Shown here piece after piece: positions 1-8,195 of a DNA stretch of 14,282 bases (position 1 is the first letter of the stretch; each line of letters opens with the position of its first letter). A model generated the notes under the pieces. The model saw nothing but the letters and a program-made list of their open reading frames with translations. It did no database searches and was not told where the DNA came from. Source of the DNA: Rhodospirillaceae bacterium (lineage in GTDB: Bacteria; Pseudomonadota; Alphaproteobacteria; MPNO01; UBA2964). Made by a program: the position numbers and the translations under genes. Where the stretch lies: assembly GCA_018660305.1 (NCBI GenBank), contig JABJKO010000087.1:1-14282 (forward strand), read 5' to 3'.

Positions 1-1
1 C

Positions 2-1093
2 AGCGATCCCAAGGCTGAATCGACGCCGGCGCAAGCCACGCAGATTCCCCCTTCCCCGGGAGAGCTCAGCGGTCAGCCGGTTATAAATCCGGCGTCGCCA
101 CCGACGCTCGGTAGCAACAGCTTTGTCCCGCCGCCCATCACGCCGGGTCAGGCGACAGGGACGTTCGTCGGGCAGAAAGTCGGCATGTTGCGCGGCGAAT
201 TGCAGCGCATGCGTGAACAGACCCGTCGGCATAACGGTATGCTGCAACAGATCAGGCGCGAGACCGGCGCCCATTCGCAGGCCTATCATGGCTCGGTGGG
301 ATCCATCAACGCACGCCTGCAGGTTGGCACCACGCCAGGTAATCCTTATCTCGTACAGCAATGGAACGTTTCACAATCCGCGCTGTCCAAAATCGATTCG
401 GATATCGCCCGCATGAACTCGCTGGCCAATTCGGTAGCCGGCACCAGCACCATGTCCTCCTATCTGTTGGAAACCACGCGGGCGGCCTACGGGCTGAGCG
501 GCGCGGTGGAAGAAGATCACAAGCAGCTCGCCATCCTCGAGGACGAGGTCAACCGGACAGTCGTCCTGATTGATCGCCTGCTCAACGAACTGAGCGAAGA
601 TATAAACCGCCAGACCACCTATGTGAGCAACGAACGCAACAATCTGACCTCCCTGTCACTGGCCATCAAGAATGGCGAATTGCTGGGCAGCAGCCTGGCA
701 AACCGCGCCTTTGCGACCGCCGCACCGATCGCGACCTCCGCGCCCATCGCCAATAGCCGGGCGACAGCGCCACGGGCCGCTTCCCCGGGTGGACGACGCC
801 CCCTCGTGGTTATCCGGTTCGACCGTCCCAACGTTCAGTACCAGCAGGCGCTCTACTCCGCCGTTAACCGCGCGCTCCAGCGCCGGCCACAAGCCGGGTT
901 CGATCTGGTCGCGGTGGCGGCAAACCAGGGATCGCCGGCTCAGTCGACGGTTGCGGCAAACCGGGCCAAGCGCAACGCCGAAGGCGTTTTGCGGTCTTTG
1001 TCGGGAATGGGACTACCGCTTCAGCGGGTTCGCCTCTCGGCGATCTCCAGCGGTCAGGCATCGAGCAACGAAGTCCATCTCTACGTTCGATAA
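2..1093 (+). CDS. Partial Pro-rich/coiled-coil envelope-type protein, C-terminal part (5' end outside window)
   Basis: The reading frame is open from base 2, so the gene starts left of the window; 363 C-terminal residues are visible. The first ~55 are a low-complexity Pro/Thr/Ser/Ala stretch typical of a periplasmic linker. They are followed by a long helical, coiled-coil-prone region (about visible residues 60-230, rich in Gln, Glu, Arg, Leu and Asn), an Ala-rich linker, and a compact last ~100 residues. That last domain alternates strands and helices (VVIRFD, FDLVAVAAN, AANRAKRNAEGVL, VRLSAISS, VHLYVR) in an order that recalls the OmpA C-terminal peptidoglycan-binding fold, but the diagnostic OmpA Asp/Arg residues are not clear. 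Function is unknown to me; a cell-envelope structural or tethering role is inference. An ATG at 185 is only an internal Met, because homogeneous coding sequence continues upstream. It is followed by a tandem repeat and a strong terminator. Confidence 0.8.
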   Translation, partial: SDPKAESTPAQATQIPPSPGELSGQPVINPASPPTLGSNSFVPPPITPGQATGTFVGQKVGMLRGELQRMREQTRRHNGMLQQIRRETGAHSQAYHGSVGSINARLQVGTTPGNPYLVQQWNVSQSALSKIDSDIARMNSLANSVAGTSTMSSYLLETTRAAYGLSGAVEEDHKQLAILEDEVNRTVVLIDRLLNELSEDINRQTTYVSNERNNLTSLSLAIKNGELLGSSLANRAFATAAPIATSAPIANSRATAPRAASPGGRRPLVVIRFDRPNVQYQQALYSAVNRALQRRPQAGFDLVAVAANQGSPAQSTVAANRAKRNAEGVLRSLSGMGLPLQRVRLSAISSGQASSNEVHLYVR

Positions 1094-1100
1094 ATTACCG

Positions 1101-1133
1101 GAAACGTGACCGAAACGTGACCGAAACGTGAAA
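1101..1133. repeat. Three tandem 11-bp repeats after the stop codon
   Basis: Three head-to-tail copies of GAAACGTGACC lie between the stop codon of the first gene and its terminator hairpin. The first two copies are identical and the third ends in AAA instead of ACC. Probably slippage-derived; no function is evident, although a small direct-repeat binding site cannot be excluded. Confidence 0.75.
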
Positions 1134-1136
1134 TGA

Positions 1137-1167
1137 CCGGCGCCCAACGGGGCGCCGGTTTTATTTT
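1137..1167 (+). terminator. Strong intrinsic terminator of the first gene
   Basis: A perfect 9-bp GC-only stem (CCGGCGCCC / GGGCGCCGG, arms 1137-1145 and 1150-1158) with an AACG loop is followed at once by TTTTATTTT. It lies 43 bases after the plus-strand stop codon and just before the end of the convergent panC. The T-tract is on the plus strand only, so termination of panC transcription by the same hairpin is uncertain. Confidence 0.9.
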
Positions 1168-1170
1168 GGG

Positions 1171-2073
1171 CTAGAGCCCAATATTGTCGATCAGGCGGGC
1201 CTTGCCCAGCCAGGCGGCACCAAACACCCGGGCGCTGGTCTGCCCGGAGGAGACCGGCGCCAGCGACTCCGCATCACGAACGGCGATGTAATCGATGGCG
1301 CGGAAACCAGCGGCAAGCAACGTTGCTTCGGCCGCGCTGCACGCGTCATCGATCGACACCGCGCCAGCTTTCACCTGATCGGCGACCGCGACAAGCGACT
1401 GATAAAGCACCGGCGCCACCGCCCGCTCTGCCGGCGACAGATAGGCGTTGCGGGAAGACACGGCAAACCCGTCCGTCTCCCGCACGGTCGGCGCACCGGC
1501 TATCTCGACGGGAATATCGAGGTCCTTCACCAGTTGGCGAACGACCAGGAGCTGCTGGTAATCCTTTTCACCAAACACCGCCATGTCAGGACCGGCCTGA
1601 AGCAACAGCTTGGCGACAATTGTCGCCACACCGGCAAAATGCCCGGCCCGGAATTCGCCGCAGAGGGGCGCGGTAATGTCGCTGAGGCTAATGGTCGTGA
1701 CAAAGCCATCCGGGTACATGGTCTCGAATGTCGGTGCATAGAGAATATCCGCCCCGGCCGCCGCGAGAAGCTGGGCATCGCGTTGCTCATCCGCCGGGTA
1801 GGCTTCGACATCCTCGGTCGGACCGAACTGCGTGGGATTGACAAACAGGCTGACGATGACGCGGTCGCATCGATCCTGTGCCGCCTCCACGAGGCTGATA
1901 TGCCCCTGATGAATGGCTCCCATGGTGGGAACCAGGGCTATTTTCCATCCCTCATTGCGCCAGGCGCCAACCCGCTCACGCAAGGAAGCCACGTCGCGGA
2001 CAATGGTCAACGCGCCGGCGGTTCCCGCGGTCGACTCCAAGAATTTTTTCGCGCTGGCGCCTATGGCCACCAT
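1171..2073 (-). CDS. panC: Pantoate--beta-alanine ligase (pantothenate synthetase)
   Basis: PanC condenses (R)-pantoate with beta-alanine at the cost of ATP (through pantoyl-adenylate) to give pantothenate, the coenzyme A precursor, in the cytosol. The HIGH-type nucleotide-binding motif VPTMGAIHQGH, the pantoate-binding FVNPTQFG, the GEKDYQQL segment and the KMSKS-equivalent VSSRN are all visible and in family order. From the ATG at 2073 the product is 300 residues, slightly longer than the usual ~280. The frame stays open to a TTG at 2103 (310 residues), but neither site has a strong ribosome-binding sequence; a TTG just before the TIVRDV segment would give the usual family length. So the true N-terminus is uncertain by up to ~30 residues. 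It lies directly downstream of panB on the same strand, almost certainly as one transcript. Confidence 0.95.
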   Translation of the reverse strand: MVAIGASAKKFLESTAGTAGALTIVRDVASLRERVGAWRNEGWKIALVPTMGAIHQGHISLVEAAQDRCDRVIVSLFVNPTQFGPTEDVEAYPADEQRDAQLLAAAGADILYAPTFETMYPDGFVTTISLSDITAPLCGEFRAGHFAGVATIVAKLLLQAGPDMAVFGEKDYQQLLVVRQLVKDLDIPVEIAGAPTVRETDGFAVSSRNAYLSPAERAVAPVLYQSLVAVADQVKAGAVSIDDACSAAEATLLAAGFRAIDYIAVRDAESLAPVSSGQTSARVFGAAWLGKARLIDNIGL

Positions 2074-2120
2074 TGGATGGTTCCCATTTTGAATCCGCCG
2101 CAAACGCTATGGGCTGCGGC

Positions 2121-2954
2121 TTAATCCTTGATGCTTTTCTTCTCTGTAAAGTAATTTTCGGGGCCGGGAAAGCGCCGCGCCCGGACATCGTCGGCATAGG
2201 CCTTGGCGGCTTTCGAGACATCTCCGCCAAGATCCGCATAGCGCCGCACGAATTTCGGGGTGAAATCCGTGAATAGCCCGAGCATGTCTTCGGCAACCAG
2301 CACCTGGCCATCGCAATCGGCCGACGCCCCGATACCGATAGTGGGCACGGCCACGGCATTGGTGACCTCCCGTGCGAGAGGCTCCATGACTCCTTCGACA
2401 ACCATGGAAAAGGCGCCCGCATCGGCAACGGCGCGGGCATCGGCGATGATCCGCATGGCCTCGGCGCGGCCACGGCCACGGGCCCGGTAACCGCCCAGCC
2501 GGTTAACGCTCTGGGGCATCAGGCCGACATGACCCATGACCGGAATGCCACGATCCACCAGAAAGCGGATGGTCTCGGCCATCTCTTCGCCGCCTTCGAG
2601 CTTGATCGCGTCGCAGCCGGTTCTCTTCATGATTTTGGCGGCGTTGCGAAAAGCCTGGCCGGGCGATTCCTGATAGGATCCGAAGGGCATATCGACAGTC
2701 ACGCAGGCCGTCTCGGAGCCCCGCACGACGGCGGCCCCATGTTCGATCATCATCTGCAGGGTTACGCCCAGCGTGCTGTCGAGCCCGTACAGAACCATCC
2801 CCAGGGAATCGCCAACGATGAAGACATCCACGTGAGGATCGAGAAAGCCCGCCATGGGCGCGCTATAGGCGGTAAGCGAGACAATCGGCTCGCCGCCCTT
2901 GCGGGCCTGGATTTCCGGAACGGAAATACGCTTCTTGCGACCAGCCGCACTCAC
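2121..2954 (-). CDS. panB: 3-methyl-2-oxobutanoate hydroxymethyltransferase (ketopantoate hydroxymethyltransferase)
   Basis: PanB transfers a one-carbon unit from 5,10-methylenetetrahydrofolate to 2-oxoisovalerate, giving ketopantoate, the first committed step of pantothenate synthesis. The product has 277 residues, close to the family norm, and folds as a TIM barrel. Visible signatures are the Mg-binding VGDSLGM (residues ~47-53), DMPFGSY (~88-94, second metal ligand Asp), KLEGG (~118-122), GHVGLMPQ (~131-138), the catalytic Glu region VVEGV (~185-189) and IGIGAS (~206-211). The GTG start is chosen because GGAGGG sits 4 bases upstream; an ATG two bases earlier is out of frame and hits a stop at once. 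First gene of the panB-panC pair, divergent from the gamma-glutamyltransferase gene. Confidence 0.97.
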   Translation of the reverse strand: MSAAGRKKRISVPEIQARKGGEPIVSLTAYSAPMAGFLDPHVDVFIVGDSLGMVLYGLDSTLGVTLQMMIEHGAAVVRGSETACVTVDMPFGSYQESPGQAFRNAAKIMKRTGCDAIKLEGGEEMAETIRFLVDRGIPVMGHVGLMPQSVNRLGGYRARGRGRAEAMRIIADARAVADAGAFSMVVEGVMEPLAREVTNAVAVPTIGIGASADCDGQVLVAEDMLGLFTDFTPKFVRRYADLGGDVSKAAKAYADDVRARRFPGPENYFTEKKSIKD

Positions 2955-2958
2955 ATCA

Positions 2959-2964
2959 CCCTCC
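2959..2964 (-). promoter_or_regulatory. Ribosome-binding site fixing the panB GTG start
   Basis: GGAGGG on the minus strand ends 4 bases before the GTG at 2954, supporting that start over any upstream alternative. Confidence 0.7.
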
Positions 2965-3060
2965 GGACATCTGAAAATCGATCTACCGGCGAACCCGGGG
3001 GGCCCGTCGGTCTGGAAGCGGCGTTTTTACCCGTATTTTATTGCCTGTGAAAGGATTTCC

Positions 3061-4881
3061 TTGGCGCTACGCTGGGCTATCCTGGAGAAAAACCGTACAA
3101 TTGGCATTAAATTCACCGTCGCAAACCTCCGTCATTCGGGAACCAGAGCCATTTATTACGCGCGTAGACTGAAACTAGCGGCTCTGGGCGTTGCCCTCAT
3201 GGTTGGGGCGACAGCGTGCGAACACAGCGCACCGCCTTTGGCCCAGCGTCACATGATTGCCGCCGCCAACCCGCTGGCGGCTCAGGCGGGCCTGTCGGTC
3301 CTGCGCGCCGGCGGCAGCGCCGTCGATGCGGCCATTGCCGCGCAGATGGTGCTCACGCTGGTGGAGCCGCAGAGCTCGGGCATCGGGGGCGGCGCGTTTC
3401 TCCTCCATTTCAAGCCAGGAAAGCCGGAGGTCGGAAGGGATCCCCTATTCAATGCCTATGACGGCCGTGAATCGGCGCCCGCGGCGGCCACCGACTCGCT
3501 TTTCCTCAATTCGCTGGGCAGGCCGTTTCCCTTTCGTTTTCGCCAGGCCGGCGGACGCGGCGTCGGCGTCCCGGGGCTGCTGCGCATGCTTGAGAGGGCC
3601 CATCAGGACCACGGCACGCTGCCCTGGTCACGGCTCTTCGATCACGCCATCCTGCTGGCTGAGAAGGGCTTCGATGTATCGCCCCGTCTCCATGCCATGA
3701 TCAAGCGCGACCGGCATCTGAAAAACTTCCCCGTCGCCCGGCGATATTTTTATACGGATGACGGCAAACCCCTGCCCGTCGGCACGCGTCTGCGCAATAC
3801 CAATCTGGCCCGAACCTTCAAGCAGGTCGCCAGGGGCGGCGCCGATGCGTTTTATACGGGCCGCCTCGCCGCCGATATCGCGGCAGCGGTGCGCAATACA
3901 CTTCATCTACCGGCAGAAATGACCACGCTGGATCTGACGCGATACCAGGCAAAAGACCGCCGGATTCTCTGTCGTCCCTATCGCAAATGGCGAATCTGCG
4001 GCATGCCGCCCCCCACATCGGGTGGCATCGCGACTCTTCAGATCCTGGGCATGCTGGAGCGGTTCGATCTCAGTCGCCTCAAACCGGGTTCCACACAGGC
4101 GGTCCATTTAATTTCCGAAGCCAGCCGGCTGGCGTTCGCCGACCGCAATCTCTATCTGGCTGATCCTGATTTTGTCGATGTGCCCACAAAAGGATTGCTC
4201 GATCCCGACTATCTGCGCTTGCGCGCCGGGGAGATTTCGGCCGTCCAGAGTATGGGAAAGGCGCTGCCCGGTGTGCCGCCCCAGACCGCTTCATGGGAGC
4301 ATGCCCCCGACACCGGCGAGCAACGCCCCATTTCCACCAGCCATATCAGCGTGGTGGACAGTAAAGGCCGGTCCGTTTCCATGACCACGACCATCGGCAC
4401 GCCGTTCGGATCCCGGATCATGGTAGGCGGCTTTATGCTAAACGATGAGCTGACCGACTTCGCGGCGGAGCCGGTCAAGGATGGCCGGCGGGTTGCCAAC
4501 CGCCCGGGACCGCGCAAACGGCCGCGTAGTTCCATGTCACCCACCATCGTCACCGACAGGGACGGCCGTCTGGTCATGAGCGTGGGTTCTCCGGGCGGAT
4601 CGAGCATCATCGGTTATGTCACAAAGACACTGATCGGCGCGCTGGACTGGAAATTGTCCATGCAGGAAGCCATCGCGCTGCCCAATCACGTCAACAAGAA
4701 CATCCGCACGGAGTTGGAACAAGGAACCGCCCTGGAACGGATCAAACCGGGACTTATCGGGCTCGGCCATGAAATCCGTGTTCGCCCCAAGACCAGCGGC
4801 CTCCATGGGATCATTGTCCGGCCCAACGGTCTCGATGGCGGAGCCGACCCGCGGCGCGAAGGCGTCGCCATTGGCGACTAG
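3061..4881 (+). CDS. ggt: Gamma-glutamyltransferase (GGT), probable exported or lipoprotein form
   Basis: GGT is an Ntn-hydrolase that self-cleaves and then hydrolyses or transfers the gamma-glutamyl group of glutathione and related peptides, usually in the periplasm. The large-subunit part carries AAANPLAAQAG, GGSAVDAA, EPQSSGIGGGAFL and the YDGRES arginine segment. The predicted nucleophile is the Thr of the TSH motif (codon 4336-4338, residue 426 here), followed by LNDELTDF, RPRSSMSPTIV and GSPGGSS. Its C-terminal 180 residues form the small subunit. Odd point: the residue 20 after the nucleophile, Asn in the E. coli and human enzymes, is Gly here (TTTIGTPFG). The start is uncertain. The TTG at 3061 has AAAGGA upstream and gives 606 residues, but its hydrophobic segment (LAALGVALMVGATAC) begins only at residue ~39. 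The frame is open back to 2899, overlapping panB. It ends one base into the next gene. Confidence 0.9.
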   Translation: MALRWAILEKNRTIGIKFTVANLRHSGTRAIYYARRLKLAALGVALMVGATACEHSAPPLAQRHMIAAANPLAAQAGLSVLRAGGSAVDAAIAAQMVLTLVEPQSSGIGGGAFLLHFKPGKPEVGRDPLFNAYDGRESAPAAATDSLFLNSLGRPFPFRFRQAGGRGVGVPGLLRMLERAHQDHGTLPWSRLFDHAILLAEKGFDVSPRLHAMIKRDRHLKNFPVARRYFYTDDGKPLPVGTRLRNTNLARTFKQVARGGADAFYTGRLAADIAAAVRNTLHLPAEMTTLDLTRYQAKDRRILCRPYRKWRICGMPPPTSGGIATLQILGMLERFDLSRLKPGSTQAVHLISEASRLAFADRNLYLADPDFVDVPTKGLLDPDYLRLRAGEISAVQSMGKALPGVPPQTASWEHAPDTGEQRPISTSHISVVDSKGRSVSMTTTIGTPFGSRIMVGGFMLNDELTDFAAEPVKDGRRVANRPGPRKRPRSSMSPTIVTDRDGRLVMSVGSPGGSSIIGYVTKTLIGALDWKLSMQEAIALPNHVNKNIRTELEQGTALERIKPGLIGLGHEIRVRPKTSGLHGIIVRPNGLDGGADPRREGVAIGD

Positions 4882-5876
4882 TGTCCTGGATCAGAATGAC
4901 AGCCATCTCACGGGCGTTTAACGCACTGCCAGCCGTTATACGCGGCCCTATCTGGATGATATTGGGCGGCTTGTCGCTCATTCTGCTGGCCATCGTCATC
5001 CGCCACCTTCAGAACAGATATCATGTGCTGGAAATGATCTTCCTGCGCAGCGTGGTCAGCCTGTTGCTCATTCTGCCCTGGGCCGTCCGGCAACACCGCG
5101 CCGAACTTACGACACGGCGACTACCGCTGCATATTTTTAGGAACAGCATCCACTATCTAGGCAATATCGGCTGGTTCATTGGGGTCATTACGGTCAGCCT
5201 TGCGGATCTCCAGGCTCTCCAATTCACGGTACCGCTTTTCACAATCATTATGGCAGCGATCTTCCTGCGTGAATCCGTGGGATCCCATCGCTGGATCGCG
5301 ACCGCACTGGGCTTTATCGGCGCGTTGGTGATTATTCGACCGGGTATTATCGAGATCGGAATCGGCACCATCGCCGTCGTGCTGTCAGCGATGTTTTACG
5401 CGGCATCGCAGACCTCAACCAAGTCGCTGTCGCGAACCGATACACCAAACGCCATTCTGCTCTATATGGCCCTGATCTTCGTTCCCATTTCGGCCATACC
5501 GGTCTTCATTCCCCTGTCGGTATTCCAGACGGTCTTTCCGCCGTGGGTCATCACGACATTTTTCCCACTGATAACCTCCGCCGATACAATTCTGTGGGTC
5601 ACGCCGAGTTGGGATGACGCCCTGCCGGTCGTTTTGCTGGGTGTGTTCGGCTACCTGGCCCATGCCTGCATCATCCGCTCCTTCGCCACAGCGGATGCGA
5701 GTTTTGTGATGCCGTTCGATTTTCTGCGGTTGCCGTTCGCCGCGTTGTTCGGGTTCGTTCTCTATCAGGAAATTCCGGAAATCTGGGTCTGGATCGGGGC
5801 AACCATCATATTTTTCGCCACCTACTACATTACCTGGCGGGAAAACCGCCTACGACAACAGAGGTCGGACACATGA
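4881..5876 (+). CDS. EamA/DMT-superfamily transporter
   Basis: A hydrophobic 331-residue protein with about ten membrane segments arranged as two EamA-like halves. Family hallmarks include FLRSVVSLLLILP after the second helix, the FRNSIHYLG segment, LADLQALQFTVPLFTII, FLRESVGSHRW plus GFIGALVIIRPG at the end of the first half, and ADASFVMPFDFLRLPFAALFG plus LYQEIPEIWVWIGA in the second half. The family exports or imports small metabolites (amino acids, nucleotides, carnitine and others), so the substrate cannot be named. An extended, moderately hydrophobic insert (about residues 225-245) separates two second-half helices. The GTG start overlaps the last base of the upstream stop codon, and the stop overlaps the next start as ATGA, so translation of the three genes is probably coupled. 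An ATG five codons in is an alternative start. Confidence 0.9.
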   Translation: MSWIRMTAISRAFNALPAVIRGPIWMILGGLSLILLAIVIRHLQNRYHVLEMIFLRSVVSLLLILPWAVRQHRAELTTRRLPLHIFRNSIHYLGNIGWFIGVITVSLADLQALQFTVPLFTIIMAAIFLRESVGSHRWIATALGFIGALVIIRPGIIEIGIGTIAVVLSAMFYAASQTSTKSLSRTDTPNAILLYMALIFVPISAIPVFIPLSVFQTVFPPWVITTFFPLITSADTILWVTPSWDDALPVVLLGVFGYLAHACIIRSFATADASFVMPFDFLRLPFAALFGFVLYQEIPEIWVWIGATIIFFATYYITWRENRLRQQRSDT

Positions 5877-7078
5877 CTCAGCCCGCGGAAATTCAGCCCG
5901 GCCGGGAAATCATCCGCCTGTCGGCCGGCCGCCACAAGCGGGCGCAGCTCGGGCACCCGTGGATTTTTTCCAACGAAATCGAGATGATTCCGTCGGTCAA
6001 GGCGCTGGCGCCGGGCTCCGCGGTGAGTTTCTCGGACGCAAGCGGACAGTCGCTGGGGACCGGGTTTTTCAATCCCCACTCCCTGATCGCCGGGCGCATC
6101 CTGAGCCGCGACGGCGCGGATATGGACCAGAGTTTCATCGAGGACAGGCTGAGCCGCGCCCTGGCCCTGCGCCAGCGTCTGTTCGACCAGCCCTATTACC
6201 GGCTGGTTCATGCCGAGGCGGACGGCATGCCCGGCCTGATCGTGGATCGCTACAACGACGTCCTGGTGGTTCAGCCAAATGCCGCTGGCATGGACCGGAT
6301 ACTTGACCAGATCATCGCCGCGCTGAACAACATCGTATCGCCCCGGGCTATCCTGGTGAAAGGCGACAGCGCCGCGCGCAGGCTCGAAGGGCTCCAACCG
6401 GATGTGCGCTGGGTCGGATCACCGCCCGACGGGCCGCAGGAAATAATCGAAGGTGGCGTAACCTTTCTGGCCGATCTGGGGGACGGGCAGAAGACCGGAT
6501 GGTTTTTCGACCATGCCACAAACCGGGCACTGGTGGCGCGCTTTGCGGAAAACACCACTGTGCTCGATCTCTACTGCTATCTTGGCGGGTTCGCCCTGCA
6601 GGCCGCCAGGGCCGGCGCGACTGCGGTTACCGGGATCGACCGGTCGGAGCAGGCGCTGGCACTGGCAACGCAATCGGCGGAACTAAGCGGCTTGTCGCAG
6701 AATTGCACCTTCCAGAAATCAACCGCGTTTGACGCCATGGGTGATCTGGCAAAAAGCAGCGCGCAATACGGCATTGTCGTCGCCGACCCCCCTGCCTTCG
6801 TGAAATCGCGCAAGGATCTGAAGGCCGGCGCCCGCGGTTACCGCAAGATGGCCCGTCTCGCCGCGCCGCTGGTGGCGCCCGGCGGGCTTCTGTTCGTCGC
6901 CTCCTGTTCCCATCACGTGGATATGACCCTGTTTGCCCAGCAAATCCGCCGCGGGCTCTCCGATACCAATCGTCAGGGCCGTATTCTCCATAGCGGCGGC
7001 GCCGGCCCCGATCATCCGGTGCATCCCCATTTACCGGAATCCGCCTACCTCAAATTCCAGTTCCTGCAACTCGACTGA
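5873..7078 (+). CDS. Class I SAM-dependent rRNA methyltransferase, RlmI-like (PUA domain + Rossmann domain)
   Basis: This resembles the RlmI/YccW family, which in E. coli makes 5-methylcytosine at position 1962 of 23S rRNA; the exact target here is inferred. The 401 residues contain an N-terminal PUA RNA-binding domain (about 10-80, including KRAQLGHPWIFSNEI and GFFNPHS), a central domain with AEADGMPGLIVDRY (~114-127), the DGQKTGWFFDH segment (~204-214), the SAM-binding motif VLDLYCYLGGFALQAA with the acidic TGIDRSEQA after it (~230-261), DPPAFVKS (~305-312) and the Cys-containing FVASCSHH (~341-348). Every family motif is present and the length is normal. The start codon overlaps the stop of the transporter gene (ATGA), so it is the third gene of the ggt-transporter-methyltransferase run. 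No obvious terminator follows before the next gene. Confidence 0.9.
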   Translation: MTQPAEIQPGREIIRLSAGRHKRAQLGHPWIFSNEIEMIPSVKALAPGSAVSFSDASGQSLGTGFFNPHSLIAGRILSRDGADMDQSFIEDRLSRALALRQRLFDQPYYRLVHAEADGMPGLIVDRYNDVLVVQPNAAGMDRILDQIIAALNNIVSPRAILVKGDSAARRLEGLQPDVRWVGSPPDGPQEIIEGGVTFLADLGDGQKTGWFFDHATNRALVARFAENTTVLDLYCYLGGFALQAARAGATAVTGIDRSEQALALATQSAELSGLSQNCTFQKSTAFDAMGDLAKSSAQYGIVVADPPAFVKSRKDLKAGARGYRKMARLAAPLVAPGGLLFVASCSHHVDMTLFAQQIRRGLSDTNRQGRILHSGGAGPDHPVHPHLPESAYLKFQFLQLD

Positions 7079-7136
7079 AAGGCGTGCGGGGCGGCGACTG
7101 CGTGCTATAGTTAGGCAAAGGCTGGGAGAGACCGAC

Positions 7137-7550
7137 ATGAATCCCATTCACATCACCAAGCTGGACCACGTGGTCTTGCGGGTCGCCGATATCGACAAAT
7201 CGATCCACTTCTACCGCGACATTCTGGGCTGTCCGGAAAAACGCCGCAAAGAGGAGTCCGGCCTCTATCAGTATCAGGCCGGAGCGTCGATGATCGATCT
7301 GGTGCCGCTGGACAGCCCGGGCGGGCTGCGATCGGGTTACGGTCCACCGGACAAGGGCCGCAACATGGAGCATTTCGCCCTGACGGTGGAAGATTTTGAC
7401 GAACAGGCGCTGCGGGATTATCTCGCCGGGCATGGCATCACACCCACCAAGTCGGGCACGCGTTTCGGTGCCGACGGGTATGGGCCCTCGATCTACTTCA
7501 AGGATCCGGATGGCAATGAGGTCGAGCTTAAGGGACCGTCTGAAGAATAA
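7137..7550 (+). CDS. VOC-family (glyoxalase/bleomycin-resistance fold) protein
   Basis: A 137-residue single-domain VOC protein. Residues LDHVVLRVADIDKSIHFYRD start the first beta-alpha-beta-beta-beta unit and MEHFALTVED the second. The usual metal ligands are all present: His11, His79 and Glu130 (in GNEVELKG), together with the typical PDGN turn. VOC enzymes include glyoxalase I, fosfomycin-resistance thiol transferases, extradiol dioxygenases and epimerases; the sequence alone does not choose among them. The ATG at 7137 is preceded by GGGAG at 7124-7128; a longer open frame upstream overlaps the methyltransferase gene and is not coding. A TATAGT box at 7106-7111 could be a -10 element but lacks a convincing -35. 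The glutathione S-transferase gene follows after 15 bases, so a thiol-dependent detoxification role is a reasonable guess. Confidence 0.88.
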   Translation: MNPIHITKLDHVVLRVADIDKSIHFYRDILGCPEKRRKEESGLYQYQAGASMIDLVPLDSPGGLRSGYGPPDKGRNMEHFALTVEDFDEQALRDYLAGHGITPTKSGTRFGADGYGPSIYFKDPDGNEVELKGPSEE

Positions 7551-7565
7551 AAAAGGGAGAGATTA

Positions 7566-8186
7566 ATGTTGAAGGTTATCGGCCGTGACACGTCATCCAA
7601 CGTCCAGAAAGTCCTGTGGACCTGCGGAGAATTGGAACTGCCGTTCGAGCGGGAAGATCTTGGCGGGCCGTTCGGTGGCAACGACACGCCGGAGTACCGG
7701 GCGCTGAACCCCAATGGCCGCGTGCCGACCATCGTCGATGACGGGTTTGTCCTTTGGGAATCCAACTCCTGCTCGCGTTATCTGGCGGCCAAGCACGGGT
7801 CCGGCACGCTTTACCCCACCGACCCGCAGAGCCGCGGCAATGGCGAGCGCTGGATGGACTGGCAGCTCACCACCATGAGCCCCACGCTGGTACCCGTCTT
7901 CTGGGGCATGATCCGCACCGCGCCGGAAGACCGTGACATGGCGGCGATCGGCAAGGCGCGCGAGGCTCTCACAGCCAATATCGCTATCGTCAATAATCAT
8001 CTGGCCAACTCGGCCTATCTCGCCGGCGACAGCTTCACCGTGTGCGACATCCCGCTGGGTATCACCGCCTATCGCTGGTTCGTCATGGATATCGAGCGCG
8101 AGGATTATCCCCACTTCCAGCGCTGGTACGATCTGCTGTGCGAACGCCCGGCGTTCCAGGAACACGTCATGAACCCGCTCGCCTAG
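7566..8186 (+). CDS. Glutathione S-transferase family protein
   Basis: 206 residues with the GST arrangement: a thioredoxin-like N-terminal domain (1-~80) and an all-helical C-terminal domain. Ser10/Ser11 lie where Ser- or Cys-type bacterial GSTs place the residue facing the glutathione thiol. ALNPNGRVPTIVD holds the cis-proline (Pro54), and LWESNSCSRYL holds the Glu-Ser pair (65-66) that binds the gamma-glutamyl end of glutathione. The C-terminal LAGDSFTVCDIPLG matches the conserved N-capping/hydrophobic staple motif (usually TxAD; here TVCD). GGGAG at 7555-7559 precedes the ATG. It sits between the VOC protein and a putative oxygenase, and the window also carries a gamma-glutamyltransferase, but direct functional linkage is only inferred. 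The substrate is unknown. Confidence 0.92.
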   Translation: MLKVIGRDTSSNVQKVLWTCGELELPFEREDLGGPFGGNDTPEYRALNPNGRVPTIVDDGFVLWESNSCSRYLAAKHGSGTLYPTDPQSRGNGERWMDWQLTTMSPTLVPVFWGMIRTAPEDRDMAAIGKAREALTANIAIVNNHLANSAYLAGDSFTVCDIPLGITAYRWFVMDIEREDYPHFQRWYDLLCERPAFQEHVMNPLA

Positions 8187-8190
8187 GAGG
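8185..8190 (+). promoter_or_regulatory. Consensus ribosome-binding site overlapping the GST stop codon
   Basis: AGGAGG overlaps the TAG stop codon of the GST gene and ends 5 bases before the ATG at 8196. This supports that start and suggests translational coupling. Confidence 0.75.
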
Positions 8191-8195
8191 CCCCT

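Noticed and set aside
2899..3060. In-frame extension of the GGT gene upstream from an ATG at 2899
   Set aside because: It overlaps the 5' end of panB on the opposite strand and the panB ribosome-binding site, and its translation shows no GGT family similarity; treated as open frame only.
5825..6397. 190-codon minus-strand open frame opposite the methyltransferase
   Set aside because: Shadow of a clearly conserved plus-strand gene in GC-rich DNA; no recognisable domain.
6933..7136. Upstream extension of the VOC gene frame
   Set aside because: It runs through the end of the methyltransferase gene out of frame; the ATG at 7137 has its own ribosome-binding site and starts the conserved domain.
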